A DNA stretch of 19,137 bases from Christensenella sp. UBA7584 (GCA_002477805.1 DLKQ01000025.1:1-19137); one strand, 5' to 3'. Positions 1-7,846 are shown, counted from the stretch's first letter. Notes: generated by a model not told the origin, from the sequence alone. Translations and numbers: made by a program.

Positions 1-25
1 GCTCTACCAACTGAGCTAATCGTCC
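1..25 (-). tRNA. tRNA gene, 5' part only (runs off the window)
   Basis: Read on the minus strand, the first 25 bases are a typical tRNA start: a seven-base acceptor arm GGACGAT, then TA, then the D-arm GCTC-AGTTGGTA-GAGC. The gene continues past the left edge, so the anticodon is not visible and the amino acid cannot be assigned. A good promoter lies 18 bases upstream of its 5' end. Confidence 0.85.
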
Positions 26-42
26 TTATGCGATATAAGAAT

Positions 43-71
43 ATTATATCACATTAATTTAGATTTTGCAA
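43..71 (-). promoter_or_regulatory. Promoter of the tRNA gene
   Basis: On the minus strand, TTGCAA (71-66) is followed after exactly 17 bases by TATAAT (48-43), with a TGn extension directly before the -10 box. Transcription would start near 36, about ten bases before the mature tRNA end at 25. This is a near-consensus housekeeping sigma promoter. Confidence 0.75.
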
Positions 72-89
72 GCGTATTTAATAGTTTTA

Positions 90-701
90 TTACAAATAAA
101 AATTATTTTGATGAATATCCATAGCTATAATTTTAAGTTTTCTTAAAATTTCGCAAAGACTTTGGGATATTGAGAATACTTCTCTGAGATGGTCGAAATC
201 ATTTTTTTCTACATCAATATCTTTAAAATTAGAAATATCAAAAGATAATTTTTGGAAAACGAGTTCATCAATAATAGGTGGAAATCTTAAAAAAAGCTCT
301 TTTACATTTTCGTGCCTATTAAATGGAATTTTAAATTTTTTCAATATGTACTGACTAAAGTAAAGTAGGGCGTATTTTTGAACTGTATATGTAGTTAAAG
401 TTACAACTTCAAGCGGTATAAAACAAATTACACGCTGTCTGATTGAATCCTCTGCACTCAGTTGGTAACTTAGTGCACTATAAAATAATGTTTCCTCTTC
501 AAGGTTATCTTCATCAAAAATAGATAATTTTTTTCTTAGCGCAATATTTCTAGCAACTTTAATATCTTGGGTAACCATTCTTTTTGTTTTTTTATCGTCT
601 AGGTCATCATCAATTTCTTTTTTTCTTGGGATTGGTTTTGAACCTTTTACTCGTACTGAAATATACTCACGCGAATTTTGTAAAGAACTTATTGTTGTCA
701 T
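90..701 (-). CDS. Hypothetical protein, 203 residues
   Basis: I do not recognise this protein. The start is supported by AAAGGAG six bases before the ATG at 701. Residues 18-48 are strongly charged (KPIPRKKEIDDDLDDKK and onward), which suggests a disordered basic/acidic N-terminus. Residues about 68-200 look mostly helical, with hydrophobic stretches such as FIPLEVVTLTTY that are too polar to be clear membrane spans. There is no signal peptide or cysteine cluster. The gene is divergent from minD across a 252-base gap and lies immediately upstream of the tRNA on the same strand. A TATAAT box read on the minus strand at 730-725 may be its -10 element, but no good -35 box accompanies it. A cytoplasmic protein is likely; function is unknown. 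Confidence 0.7.
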   Translation of the reverse strand: MTTISSLQNSREYISVRVKGSKPIPRKKEIDDDLDDKKTKRMVTQDIKVARNIALRKKLSIFDEDNLEEETLFYSALSYQLSAEDSIRQRVICFIPLEVVTLTTYTVQKYALLYFSQYILKKFKIPFNRHENVKELFLRFPPIIDELVFQKLSFDISNFKDIDVEKNDFDHLREVFSISQSLCEILRKLKIIAMDIHQNNFYL

Positions 702-954
702 AATTTTTCTCCTTTATTGATTTTATTATAATATAAAAATTTGTAAATAGTTGCTGTTTTCGTGCGAATTATGACGTATGATGTGTAATTAAACTATAGA
801 AAGTGTTTGAATATGTCGAAAAAGTGTCAAATTACATTAAAAATAAAGAAAAATATAAAAATTTTAGAGAAAATAGCGAATGTAAAAATTTATACTAATT
901 TTATTGGACTACAAGCTTTTTTGTTGTTAAAATTGGTGTAAAAGAGGTGAAAAA

Positions 955-1752
955 ATGGCAAGGAAAATAGTAATAACTAGCGGTAAAGGAGGAGTTGGGA
1001 AAACAACTGTTTGCGCAAATTTGGGGGTAAATTTGGCAAAAATGGGGCTTAGAGTGATGATTTTAGATGTAGATATTGGCCTTAATAACCTTGATGTTGT
1101 GGCGGGGATAGAAACTAAAATTGTGTATGACATTGTTGATATAATAGAAGGAAAATGTCGACCAAGACAAGCACTTATACAGCATACAAATTTGCCATCT
1201 CTTTATATTTTACCTAGTGTTCATTCATACAACGTTGGAAAAGTTGATGGAGAAAGTCTTAAGGCTGTTGTAAATCATTTTTCTTCTAGTTTTGATTACA
1301 TACTCATTGATTGTCCTGCTGGTATAGAACTTGGATTCCATAGAGCTGTGTTTTGTGCAGATGAAGCATTAATAGTAACAACACCTCATATTTCAGCACT
1401 TAGAGATGCAAACAAAGTTATATCGATTTTAAATAGTTATTATCTTTCTTCTATAAAACTTGTTATTAATCGAGTGCGAGGTGACCTTGTTGCTAGCAAG
1501 AATATGCTTGAACAAAAAGAAATTGCTCAAAGTTTGGATTTACCCTTGGTTGGTGTGATTCCAGAAAGTGATGATTTACAAACATTATCTAGTATTTATG
1601 GAAATTCGGTGTCTAAAGATTTTGAAAGTAGCAAGGCTTTTGCAATTTTGGCGGATAACTTGCACAATGGCTATTTCAATGAGTATAATTGTATATCAAA
1701 ATATAAGGGCTTTGTTGGAAAAATAAAAAGAGGACTTAAAAGGAGAATTTAG
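955..1752 (+). CDS. minD: Septum-site determining ATPase MinD
   Basis: MinD is the membrane-bound ATPase that, with partners, keeps the FtsZ ring away from cell poles. The deviant Walker A motif GKGGVGKTT is at residues 10-18, with the signature lysine K11. DVDIGLNNLD at 38-47 and the Walker B-type IDCPAG near 118-123 match the ParA/MinD family. The last dozen residues (VGKIKRGLKRRI) form the basic amphipathic helix that MinD uses to bind membrane. The length of 265 residues is usual for the family. AGAGGTG precedes the ATG. The gene opens a four-gene cluster and its stop codon abuts the minE start. No minC is seen in the window. No convincing -35 box was found; a TATACT at 891-896 could be the -10. 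Confidence 0.95.
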   Translation: MARKIVITSGKGGVGKTTVCANLGVNLAKMGLRVMILDVDIGLNNLDVVAGIETKIVYDIVDIIEGKCRPRQALIQHTNLPSLYILPSVHSYNVGKVDGESLKAVVNHFSSSFDYILIDCPAGIELGFHRAVFCADEALIVTTPHISALRDANKVISILNSYYLSSIKLVINRVRGDLVASKNMLEQKEIAQSLDLPLVGVIPESDDLQTLSSIYGNSVSKDFESSKAFAILADNLHNGYFNEYNCISKYKGFVGKIKRGLKRRI

Positions 1753-2001
1753 ATGTTTGGAAAAATTGTTGGAGCTGAACGATTAAAAAAAATTTTAATA
1801 AATGACAAACATTTTCAGCCATCTCGATTTAATGATTTGATAAAGAGTGAGATTTTTAGATGTCTTTCTAGCTATATGGAAATTGCTCCTGAAAATGTAA
1901 TGACAAACATTTCTATAGATGAAGAAGGAAATTATGTTTTAAGGTGTAAAGTAAAATGTAAAAGATTAAAGATTATGGGAATTCTACCGAGTGAGGTGTA
2001 A
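1753..2001 (+). CDS. minE: Cell division topological specificity factor MinE
   Basis: MinE stimulates the MinD ATPase and drives or restricts MinD localisation. The 82-residue length is typical. The order of elements fits the family: a short hydrophobic/amphipathic N-terminus (MFGKIVGAERLKKIL), then the anti-MinD and dimerisation region with LIKSEIFRCLSSYMEI followed by APENV, which corresponds to the conserved 'EI...Y..I.PE.V' stretch, then a strand-rich end. The ATG follows the minD stop directly, with AGGAGA inside the minD 3' end as ribosome binding site, so the two are translationally coupled. The combination of MinD and MinE without MinC nearby is common in Clostridia. Assignment rests on motif likeness plus position. 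Confidence 0.88.
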   Translation: MFGKIVGAERLKKILINDKHFQPSRFNDLIKSEIFRCLSSYMEIAPENVMTNISIDEEGNYVLRCKVKCKRLKIMGILPSEV

Positions 2002-2002
2002 A

Positions 2003-2848
2003 GTGAAAAAACTAAAATTTAAAATACACCCATTATTTATTTTTCTTGTGCTTTTGTTTATTTATCAAGGCTTGTTTAAAGTATTAGTTGCTTATCTGGT
2101 TACAATAGTGCTACACGAATTTGCTCATTACTTTGTGGCAAGAAAATTAGGGTATCATTTAAATAAATTTACACTGATGCCACACGGTATAAGCCTTAGT
2201 GGTCAAAATGTTTTGTTTTCGTACAAGCACGAAATTTTAATTGCTCTTGCTGGGCCTGTTTTTAACTTGTGTCTTGCAATTATTTTGATTGCGTTATGGT
2301 GGATTTTTCCTATTTCATATGCCTATACAGAAACTTTTGTATTTGCTAATATTTTTACAGGACTCTTTAACTTTTTACCGATTTTTCCAATGGACGGTGG
2401 AAGAATTGCACTTGCAATTTTAGGCAGAAAGTTTACGAGAAAAAAGGCGTTTAGGGGTCTTAAAATCTTTGGTGTAATTTTATCTATTTTATTAATTTTG
2501 GCTTTTGTTGTATCAACATTTTTCGATGTAAATTATACTTTTTTAATTTTAGGAGTCTTTAGTTTTTTAACTGTGATTTGGGATGATAAAACAAACTTTT
2601 ACCAAAAAAGTAGTTTTTTAGAAAGTAAAGGTTCCAACTTAAAAAATGGTCTTATTGTTAGAGAAATGGCTGTCTGGGAAGAAACAACCCTCTACAAACT
2701 TGTTTCTCAGGTTAGGCCAGATTCCATCACTAATTTTAGAGTCTTAAAAGACGATCTGACCACAGCGGGCTATATAAATGAAAAAGAGCTTGAAAAGTTA
2801 GTGCAAATATATCCTGCTAGTGCAACACTAAAAACAATTTTAAGCTAA
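2003..2848 (+). CDS. Site-2-type M50 intramembrane metalloprotease, SpoIVFB-like
   Basis: This is a polytopic zinc protease that cuts substrates within the membrane. HEFAH at residues 38-42 supplies the zinc ligands. FPMDGG at 128-133 provides the third (aspartate) ligand, and NFLPIFPMDGGR is the classic M50 motif. Hydrophobic spans lie around 10-36, 78-102, 112-128 and 155-195. The tail (about 205-281) resembles the CBS-like cytoplasmic domain of SpoIVFB. I chose the GTG at 2003 (281 residues) over the GTG at 1991, because GAGGTG at 1994-1998 overlaps the minE stop and sits correctly before 2003. In Bacillus subtilis spoIVFB, which cleaves pro-sigma-K, lies beside minCD, so the location agrees. 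No SpoIVFA-like partner is present here. The substrate is inferred only; a non-sporulation RIP protease is possible. Confidence 0.88.
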   Translation: MKKLKFKIHPLFIFLVLLFIYQGLFKVLVAYLVTIVLHEFAHYFVARKLGYHLNKFTLMPHGISLSGQNVLFSYKHEILIALAGPVFNLCLAIILIALWWIFPISYAYTETFVFANIFTGLFNFLPIFPMDGGRIALAILGRKFTRKKAFRGLKIFGVILSILLILAFVVSTFFDVNYTFLILGVFSFLTVIWDDKTNFYQKSSFLESKGSNLKNGLIVREMAVWEETTLYKLVSQVRPDSITNFRVLKDDLTTAGYINEKELEKLVQIYPASATLKTILS

Positions 2849-2917
2849 TTAATGAATTTTAATTGTGTTAATTGTAATTATGTGGTAAACTTAAAGAAAA
2901 TATTTGGAAGGAAAAAG

Positions 2918-5200
2918 ATGAGAGAGTTTTATAATCAAATTTATAGTGTTATGCTTAGTGACAAAAATTTAACAGAAAGTGAGAAAAGCGAAGCAGTAAA
3001 TTTTTTAACCACTATAAATATTTTGCAAGTTCCAGCAGTTCTTCAAAAAGTTGATTTTACGCCCGAAGAAGTGATTAAACTTGCTCAGCACTTGCCTTAT
3101 GAAGGTAGTGAAAGATTTTTTCGTGCATATTTAAAGTATTTGATTGCAACAAAAAAATATGAACAATTAATTTTCTTTTTTACTAAGGTATTTAACACTC
3201 ACATTGGGAAAGCTGTTTACACAAGTAGGAATGTAAAAGAGTATGATATTATTCAAAGAGCGTTCGACAAATTTGTAGAAGCAACAGTTTGGACAAATAT
3301 TCCTTTTACAAAATGGGCGGATATGGTTTTTGATATAATTGAAAGTTTGCCAAATAGTTATATTGCAAAGTGGAAAGTGCCAGCTGTTGATTTTGTTATT
3401 GATTTTGAAATTAGAAATGAAAAAGAATTTTATGATTTTACATTTAAAAACTTTTCAAAATATGGTATTAGAATTTTTGATATTTTACTAAATCATAATG
3501 TTCCAGAAGTGGCAGGAAAACTTGTAAATTTTTATCTTTCTGGTGATTTTCCTGAAAAAAGGCAGGTAAAAAATATTTTAAAACAGCACTATCAAGAAGT
3601 TCGTAATTATATTGAAAGTGTTCGGAAAGATTTTGGAATGGACAACAAAACTTTTGTCCAAATGTTGTTACTTTTTAAGCAAGAAAAAGATGTAAAAGAA
3701 ATATTGAAAGAAATATATCAAAAAGAAAAAGACAAAGAGATAAAAAAACTTATTGTTGAGAATATAGATATTTCTGAGCCGGTAAGCTTAAGTTTGACAC
3801 AGGTGAAAAAGAATAGCTCAAGGGTAAACTTAGAGCGAAATCAAATTTTCCTTTCTAAAAACATAAAGGAGTTTCCAGAGCTTTTATTTTATAATAATGA
3901 AGTTGCTGACGCTAAGATGAAGGCTTATATGTTAATTTGTTATCAAAATTTGTGTTCAACGAAGGCTAGTTTTGAGTTAAAATATTTTTCAAAACTTTTT
4001 CAGCCTAAAAGTTTAAATAATTTTTGCAAGTATGTGTTTAATCTTGCAAGTGTTAGTAATATTGTAGAAAATGAATGGGCGATGTGTTTTGTTGCTCAAA
4101 ATATTACATCAAACTGTGCTGTTGAAATCTTAAAACAAATGGCTTCACTAGGAAAGAAGTATTCGCAAAATATGAATTACTTTGCAAAACTATATATTTT
4201 TGAACACAAAGAAGAAGTGTTAAATATTTTTAATGAATTAGACAAAGAAGATAACGTTTCAAAAATTGTGCTTGATGTACTTTTGCAATGTGTTATAGAA
4301 TCTAACATATATTCGTACTCTGAAATTGAAAATCTTAGAGATAAAATGGTTCCTAATTTTGACTTAAAAGATTGTAAGATAAAAATTTCTAATGCTGTAA
4401 TTAGTATTGAAAGGGATTGGTCTGTAAAACTTGTTGGAGAGCAAACTAAATTGGCACTAGTAGAGCAGAAAAAACTTGAGAGAGAGATTGAAAGGCAAAC
4501 AAGAAGGTTTTATACTGCTTTTTTGTGTGGAAGGATGTGGACAGAAGAAAATTGGGAGAGATTTGTTTTTGGTAATTCACTCATAAACCATATTTCACAA
4601 ACTCTTTTATGGGGTAAGTATGTGGAAGGAAATCTTGTTAGTGTTTTTAAAATTGAAGGAGACAAACTACAGAATCTTGTTTCTGTAAAAACTTGTAATT
4701 CGCAAGATTATATGATTGGGATTTTTCACCCTGTTGAATTAAGTGAGGCAGATTGGTCATATATATTTGATGGGCGTAATTCTCCTTTTAATCAAATTTA
4801 TCGTGATGTTTATTCACTTACAAATTACAACTTACACACATCTGTTGTGAGTAGATTTAATGGATTTATAGTAAATAAAAGAACATTTTTTGAAAGAATG
4901 TCTCATTTTGGTTGGAAGTTTTCAAGAGAGACGCTAAGTGGAAATTTTATTTCTATGCAAAAGATTTGTAAAGAACTAGGTCTAGTTGCAGAACTTAATT
5001 TTTCACCAGTGGCAACAAATCGTTGTTTTGATGAAGGAAATTTAACGCTTGGAGAACTCAGGTTTTATAGGCTAACTAATGTTTTAGTAACAGGAAACCA
5101 TATTATCACAAACAAGGCAAATTCCCTTGAACTTAGTGCACTAAAAGATAGGTATTTTTCTGATATGATTTATGAAATTACAGCTTCAGGCAAGAAATAA
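2918..5200 (+). CDS. Large helical protein with C-terminal DUF4132-like domain
   Basis: This is a 760-residue cytoplasmic protein. The first 520 or so residues are helical and hydrophilic, with HEAT-like segments such as EKDVKEILKEIYQKEKDKE, suggesting an alpha-solenoid. Residues about 529-715 resemble DUF4132 (found in MolR/YehI-type proteins): RRFYTAFLCGRMWTEENW, ISQTLLWGKYVEGNLVSVF, IGIFHPVELSEADW, then FNQIYRDVYSLT. The biochemical role of DUF4132 is not established. I chose the ATG at 2918 rather than the in-frame ATG at 2852, because GGAAGG at 2906-2911 sits six bases before it and nothing comparable precedes 2852. It follows the M50 gene by 69 bases on the same strand, so it probably belongs to the min cluster. 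No hairpin terminator was seen after its stop. Confidence 0.75.
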   Translation: MREFYNQIYSVMLSDKNLTESEKSEAVNFLTTINILQVPAVLQKVDFTPEEVIKLAQHLPYEGSERFFRAYLKYLIATKKYEQLIFFFTKVFNTHIGKAVYTSRNVKEYDIIQRAFDKFVEATVWTNIPFTKWADMVFDIIESLPNSYIAKWKVPAVDFVIDFEIRNEKEFYDFTFKNFSKYGIRIFDILLNHNVPEVAGKLVNFYLSGDFPEKRQVKNILKQHYQEVRNYIESVRKDFGMDNKTFVQMLLLFKQEKDVKEILKEIYQKEKDKEIKKLIVENIDISEPVSLSLTQVKKNSSRVNLERNQIFLSKNIKEFPELLFYNNEVADAKMKAYMLICYQNLCSTKASFELKYFSKLFQPKSLNNFCKYVFNLASVSNIVENEWAMCFVAQNITSNCAVEILKQMASLGKKYSQNMNYFAKLYIFEHKEEVLNIFNELDKEDNVSKIVLDVLLQCVIESNIYSYSEIENLRDKMVPNFDLKDCKIKISNAVISIERDWSVKLVGEQTKLALVEQKKLEREIERQTRRFYTAFLCGRMWTEENWERFVFGNSLINHISQTLLWGKYVEGNLVSVFKIEGDKLQNLVSVKTCNSQDYMIGIFHPVELSEADWSYIFDGRNSPFNQIYRDVYSLTNYNLHTSVVSRFNGFIVNKRTFFERMSHFGWKFSRETLSGNFISMQKICKELGLVAELNFSPVATNRCFDEGNLTLGELRFYRLTNVLVTGNHIITNKANSLELSALKDRYFSDMIYEITASGKK

Positions 5201-5219
5201 AAAAAAACAAAAAAGGGTA

Positions 5220-5248
5220 TTGCAAAAAGTTCAGTCGTGTGTTATAAT
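5220..5248 (+). promoter_or_regulatory. Strong promoter for the two-helix membrane protein gene
   Basis: TTGCAA at 5220-5225 and TATAAT at 5243-5248 are separated by exactly 17 bases, with a TGn extension directly before the -10 box. Predicted start of transcription is near 5255, giving a leader of about 30 bases with GGGAAGG (5270-5276) before the ATG at 5284. The layout is the same as that of the tRNA promoter at 43-71. Confidence 0.8.
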
Positions 5249-5283
5249 ATAAATGCTTAAGAGAAAAAAGGGAAGGTAAAAAA

Positions 5284-6186
5284 ATGAACTTTTTTAACCG
5301 TAAAAACAGTCAGGTAAAAGAAACTCAAGATATTGATGCTGAAATACAAGACCTTGAAAATGCTTCAAAGCGTTCAAGATGGTTTCACATTGGTTTCGGC
5401 ATAGCCTCATTATGTCTTTTAGGTTTGCTTGCATTGAGTCTCAGTGCATTTGGAGGTATTGCTGCATTAACTACGGCATTTTATGCTGTGAACCTAACAC
5501 TTAGCATTACTGTTTTAGGTTGCTTGGCTGGTGCTGTGATAAGTAAAATTTTTAACAGAAAAAATAACGCTAAACTTAAGATTTTGAGAGAGGCAAAGAT
5601 TAGTCAGAATCATATGAAAAATAGTAAAGTACTAGATGACAAAGCAATACAAAAAAATAAAAGAAATCTTTTAAAGCATTATGATAGAGGAAGTAAATTT
5701 TTGTCTGAAGCACAAAAAGAATATATTCAAAAAATGGTAAATGAAGGTGTTGATAACACTAAGCAGCCTCAAGTTGAAGAAAAAGAAGTGAATTGGCGCC
5801 AAAAAGAAAATATTTCCCTAAAAGAGGCTCAAGATGTTCTTTATAATTACGAAGTTCCTCAAAAAAAGGTAGTTGATGAATTTAATACAACCAAAATGGA
5901 TGCAACTATTGAATCGGTCGTTTTGTATCCACAAACAGGAAGGCCAATAGTAATTATGGATTTAATTAAGGCGGAAAATGATGTCAGTTTTGATGTTGCA
6001 AATCTTGATTTAATGCAACTTGCAAACAAAACAGAAGGGCTTGCAAAAATCAAGGTTGTTAAAAAGGTGAACGGAGAGGAAACAACTGAAGAGAGAGAGC
6101 CGAACAGCGAATCGAAATTCTATACTAATGAAGAAATTGAAGCTTTAAAGATCAATATTGATTCAAAAAAAGCTCCAACCTTATAG
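5284..6186 (+). CDS. Hypothetical membrane protein with two N-terminal helices
   Basis: I do not recognise this 300-residue protein. Residues 1-33 are charged. Two hydrophobic spans follow at about 34-58 and 64-90 (WFHIGFGIASLCLLGLLALS; VNLTLSITVLGCLAGAVI), so the protein likely forms a membrane hairpin with both ends in the cytoplasm. Residues about 91-160 are basic and helical, and 160-300 form an acidic soluble domain containing a strand-like stretch (IESVVLYPQTGRPIVIMDLI). The start is fixed by GGGAAGG at 5270-5276. It has its own near-consensus promoter and a hairpin terminator directly after the stop, so it is a single-gene transcript. The function is unknown. Confidence 0.8.
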   Translation: MNFFNRKNSQVKETQDIDAEIQDLENASKRSRWFHIGFGIASLCLLGLLALSLSAFGGIAALTTAFYAVNLTLSITVLGCLAGAVISKIFNRKNNAKLKILREAKISQNHMKNSKVLDDKAIQKNKRNLLKHYDRGSKFLSEAQKEYIQKMVNEGVDNTKQPQVEEKEVNWRQKENISLKEAQDVLYNYEVPQKKVVDEFNTTKMDATIESVVLYPQTGRPIVIMDLIKAENDVSFDVANLDLMQLANKTEGLAKIKVVKKVNGEETTEEREPNSESKFYTNEEIEALKINIDSKKAPTL

Positions 6187-6220
6187 AAAATCATTTTGGC
6201 GATGCCAAGATGATTTTTTT
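6187..6220 (+). terminator. Intrinsic terminator after the two-helix membrane protein
   Basis: AAATCAT-T-TTGGC pairs with GCCAA-G-ATGATTT around a GAT loop, followed by a run of seven or eight T. It begins one base after the stop codon and separates this gene from the lgt promoter. Confidence 0.9.
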
Positions 6221-6268
6221 GTCAAAAAATAAATTTTTATAAAAGTGCTTAATTGGACAACTTTTTAT

Positions 6269-6297
6269 TTGACAAAAAGTAGAATAACAATTATAAT
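6269..6297 (+). promoter_or_regulatory. Consensus promoter for lgt
   Basis: TTGACA (6269-6274) and TATAAT (6292-6297) are perfect boxes with a 17-base spacer. The expected start of transcription is about 6304, which coincides with the AAAGGAG ribosome binding site (6304-6310). The lgt 5' leader would therefore be only about 13 bases. Confidence 0.88.
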
Positions 6298-6316
6298 ATT
6301 TTCAAAGGAGAAAACG

Positions 6317-7090
6317 ATGAATTCGATAGCTTTTACGTTGTTTGGTTTGGAAGTAAGTTGGTATGGGATTATGATTGCTATTGGCATAACTTGTGCTGTA
6401 ATTTTAGGTTGCTTTCTTGCCAAATATCGTGGACTTAAAAAAGATGATATTTTTGAATTACTTCTCTGGGTTTTGCCTCCCGCAATAATAGGGGCAAGGT
6501 TATATTTTTTAATTTTTAATGGTGGCCCGTGGGGATGGGAAGCTTTCGCTATTTGGTCTGGTGGGCTTGCTGTGTACGGTTCGATAATAGGTGGTGCGAT
6601 TGGTGTTTTGCTTTTTTGCTTGATTAGAAAAAAGAACTTCTTTGATGTGGCTGATGTGGCTGCCCCGTGTCTTGTTTTGGGACAGGGAATTGGAAGAATT
6701 GGTTGTTACTTTGCTGGTTGTTGTTATGGTGTGGAAACGACTAACGCAAGCTTGCAATTTTTCCCCTTTTCGGTTTTGATAGGTGGGCAATGGCATTTGG
6801 CAACATTCTTTTATGAAAGTTTTTTTGATTTGATTATTTGCTTGGTTTTGGTGTTAGTGCTTAAAAAGGTAAAAATATCGGGTATAATTCTTGGTGGTTA
6901 TATGGTTCTTTATGGAATTTTGAGGGCTGTTCTTGAAGGATTGAGAGATAGTGAGGCAGCATTATTTATTGGTGGATTAAAAGTTAGTCAGGTTTTAAGT
7001 ATAATCATTATAATAGCTGGAGTGTGTTTAATTGTATGTAAGGTGATTATTGAGGCGAAAAAGAAGAAATTGTGTAGGAGTGATTTATAA
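6317..7090 (+). CDS. lgt: Prolipoprotein diacylglyceryl transferase
   Basis: Lgt transfers diacylglycerol from phosphatidylglycerol to the lipobox cysteine of prolipoproteins in the plasma membrane. The 257-residue protein has about seven hydrophobic spans. Family motifs are GARLYF (59-64), IWSGGLAVYG (79-88), the signature region GQGIGRIGCYFAGCCYG (122-138, with R127 at the position of the essential E. coli R143) and ILRAVLEGLRDSE (201-213, with R210 matching R239). The signature departs from the textbook GNF.N form in a way I associate with clostridial Lgt homologues, and Tyr87 stands where E. coli has His103. I chose the ATG at 6317 because AAAGGAG precedes it and the promoter start site lies downstream of the in-frame ATG at 6245. 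The 496-residue lipoprotein at 10502 is a plausible client. Confidence 0.92.
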   Translation: MNSIAFTLFGLEVSWYGIMIAIGITCAVILGCFLAKYRGLKKDDIFELLLWVLPPAIIGARLYFLIFNGGPWGWEAFAIWSGGLAVYGSIIGGAIGVLLFCLIRKKNFFDVADVAAPCLVLGQGIGRIGCYFAGCCYGVETTNASLQFFPFSVLIGGQWHLATFFYESFFDLIICLVLVLVLKKVKISGIILGGYMVLYGILRAVLEGLRDSEAALFIGGLKVSQVLSIIIIIAGVCLIVCKVIIEAKKKKLCRSDL

Positions 7091-7837
7091 ATGTTTTCAA
7101 GAGAGCAAAATGGATATTCCGTAAGTGAAGTTGATATGACACTTGCCAGGCTTAGGGCTGAGTATGAAGCGAAACTAGTGGAAAAAGATGAAACAATTTC
7201 TTCCTTGGAAAAAAAGATACATAGTTTACAAGATATTGTTCTTGATTATGTGCAACGAGAGGAAAAAACGCAAAGTATCTTGGAATCAACTCAAAATGTT
7301 CGTTCGTTAGAAGAACAGAGATTGCAACTTCTCTATAAAAAATGGAACACGACATTACAGCAGTTAAAAAGTAAAGTTGTACCAATCATTTCTAGTGAGG
7401 AGTTAGTTAATCTAACGCAAGATTTTCAATATGCCTTAAAAGTTATTGTAGATAGTTCTACATCATCAAAACATACGACTGTTAGTTATGCAAAAAGTGT
7501 TTTGACAAGAATGACTGGGATTGTTTCTCAAAGCGAAAAGACTTCAAAACGAAGTGTTCCACATCTTTCAAAAAAAGATAGGGTTGACGTGTTTAACGCT
7601 CCTGAAGATGTTTTAAGTTCGCAAAAAACTCCTTCTCAAGCGGAAAAATTCCTTAACGGAGAAACGAACTCAATTCCAAAGTCACTTGGTCTTGGGAGAG
7701 AAAAATTTTCTATTCCACCAAAAGAATTTATTGATGGGCTGTCTCAAAAAAAGGAAAAAGGTTTTTCGCTTGAGGAAGCTCTTACGCCAAAAGAAAGTTT
7801 AGAGGAAATAATGACAGCCTTTAATCTTGATGATTAA
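7091..7837 (+). CDS. DivIVA-like coiled-coil protein
   Basis: The N-terminus reads FSREQNGYSVSEVDMTLARL (residues 2-21), close to the DivIVA/GpsB lipid-binding opening 'F....GY...EVD.FL'. A coiled coil follows over about residues 22-110 (YEAKLVEKDETISSLEKKI and onward). The remaining 140 residues are polar and probably disordered. DivIVA proteins bind curved membrane at poles and septa and act as scaffolds. The ATG follows the lgt stop with no gap, and AGGAG at 7076-7080 lies ten bases upstream, so it is cotranscribed and likely coupled with lgt. A terminator follows the stop closely. The 248-residue length is longer than classic DivIVA (about 165), so I call it DivIVA-like only. Confidence 0.75.
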   Translation: MFSREQNGYSVSEVDMTLARLRAEYEAKLVEKDETISSLEKKIHSLQDIVLDYVQREEKTQSILESTQNVRSLEEQRLQLLYKKWNTTLQQLKSKVVPIISSEELVNLTQDFQYALKVIVDSSTSSKHTTVSYAKSVLTRMTGIVSQSEKTSKRSVPHLSKKDRVDVFNAPEDVLSSQKTPSQAEKFLNGETNSIPKSLGLGREKFSIPPKEFIDGLSQKKEKGFSLEEALTPKESLEEIMTAFNLDD

Positions 7838-7846
7838 CTTATTCTT

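Noticed and set aside
702..954. Possible divergent promoters and regulatory sites between the hypothetical protein and minD
   Set aside because: Only isolated -10-like boxes (730-725 minus, 891-896 plus) were found, without acceptable -35 boxes at the right distance, so they are mentioned with the genes and not listed as promoters.
2852..2917. Upstream start for the DUF4132-like protein, adding a Cys-containing peptide (NFNCVNCNY)
   Set aside because: No ribosome binding site precedes 2852, whereas GGAAGG is well placed before 2918. The Cys pair looked like a zinc knuckle but has no second pair.
6245..6316. Upstream start giving a 281-residue Lgt
   Set aside because: The consensus promoter sets the transcript start near 6304, downstream of this ATG, and the ribosome binding site fits the ATG at 6317.
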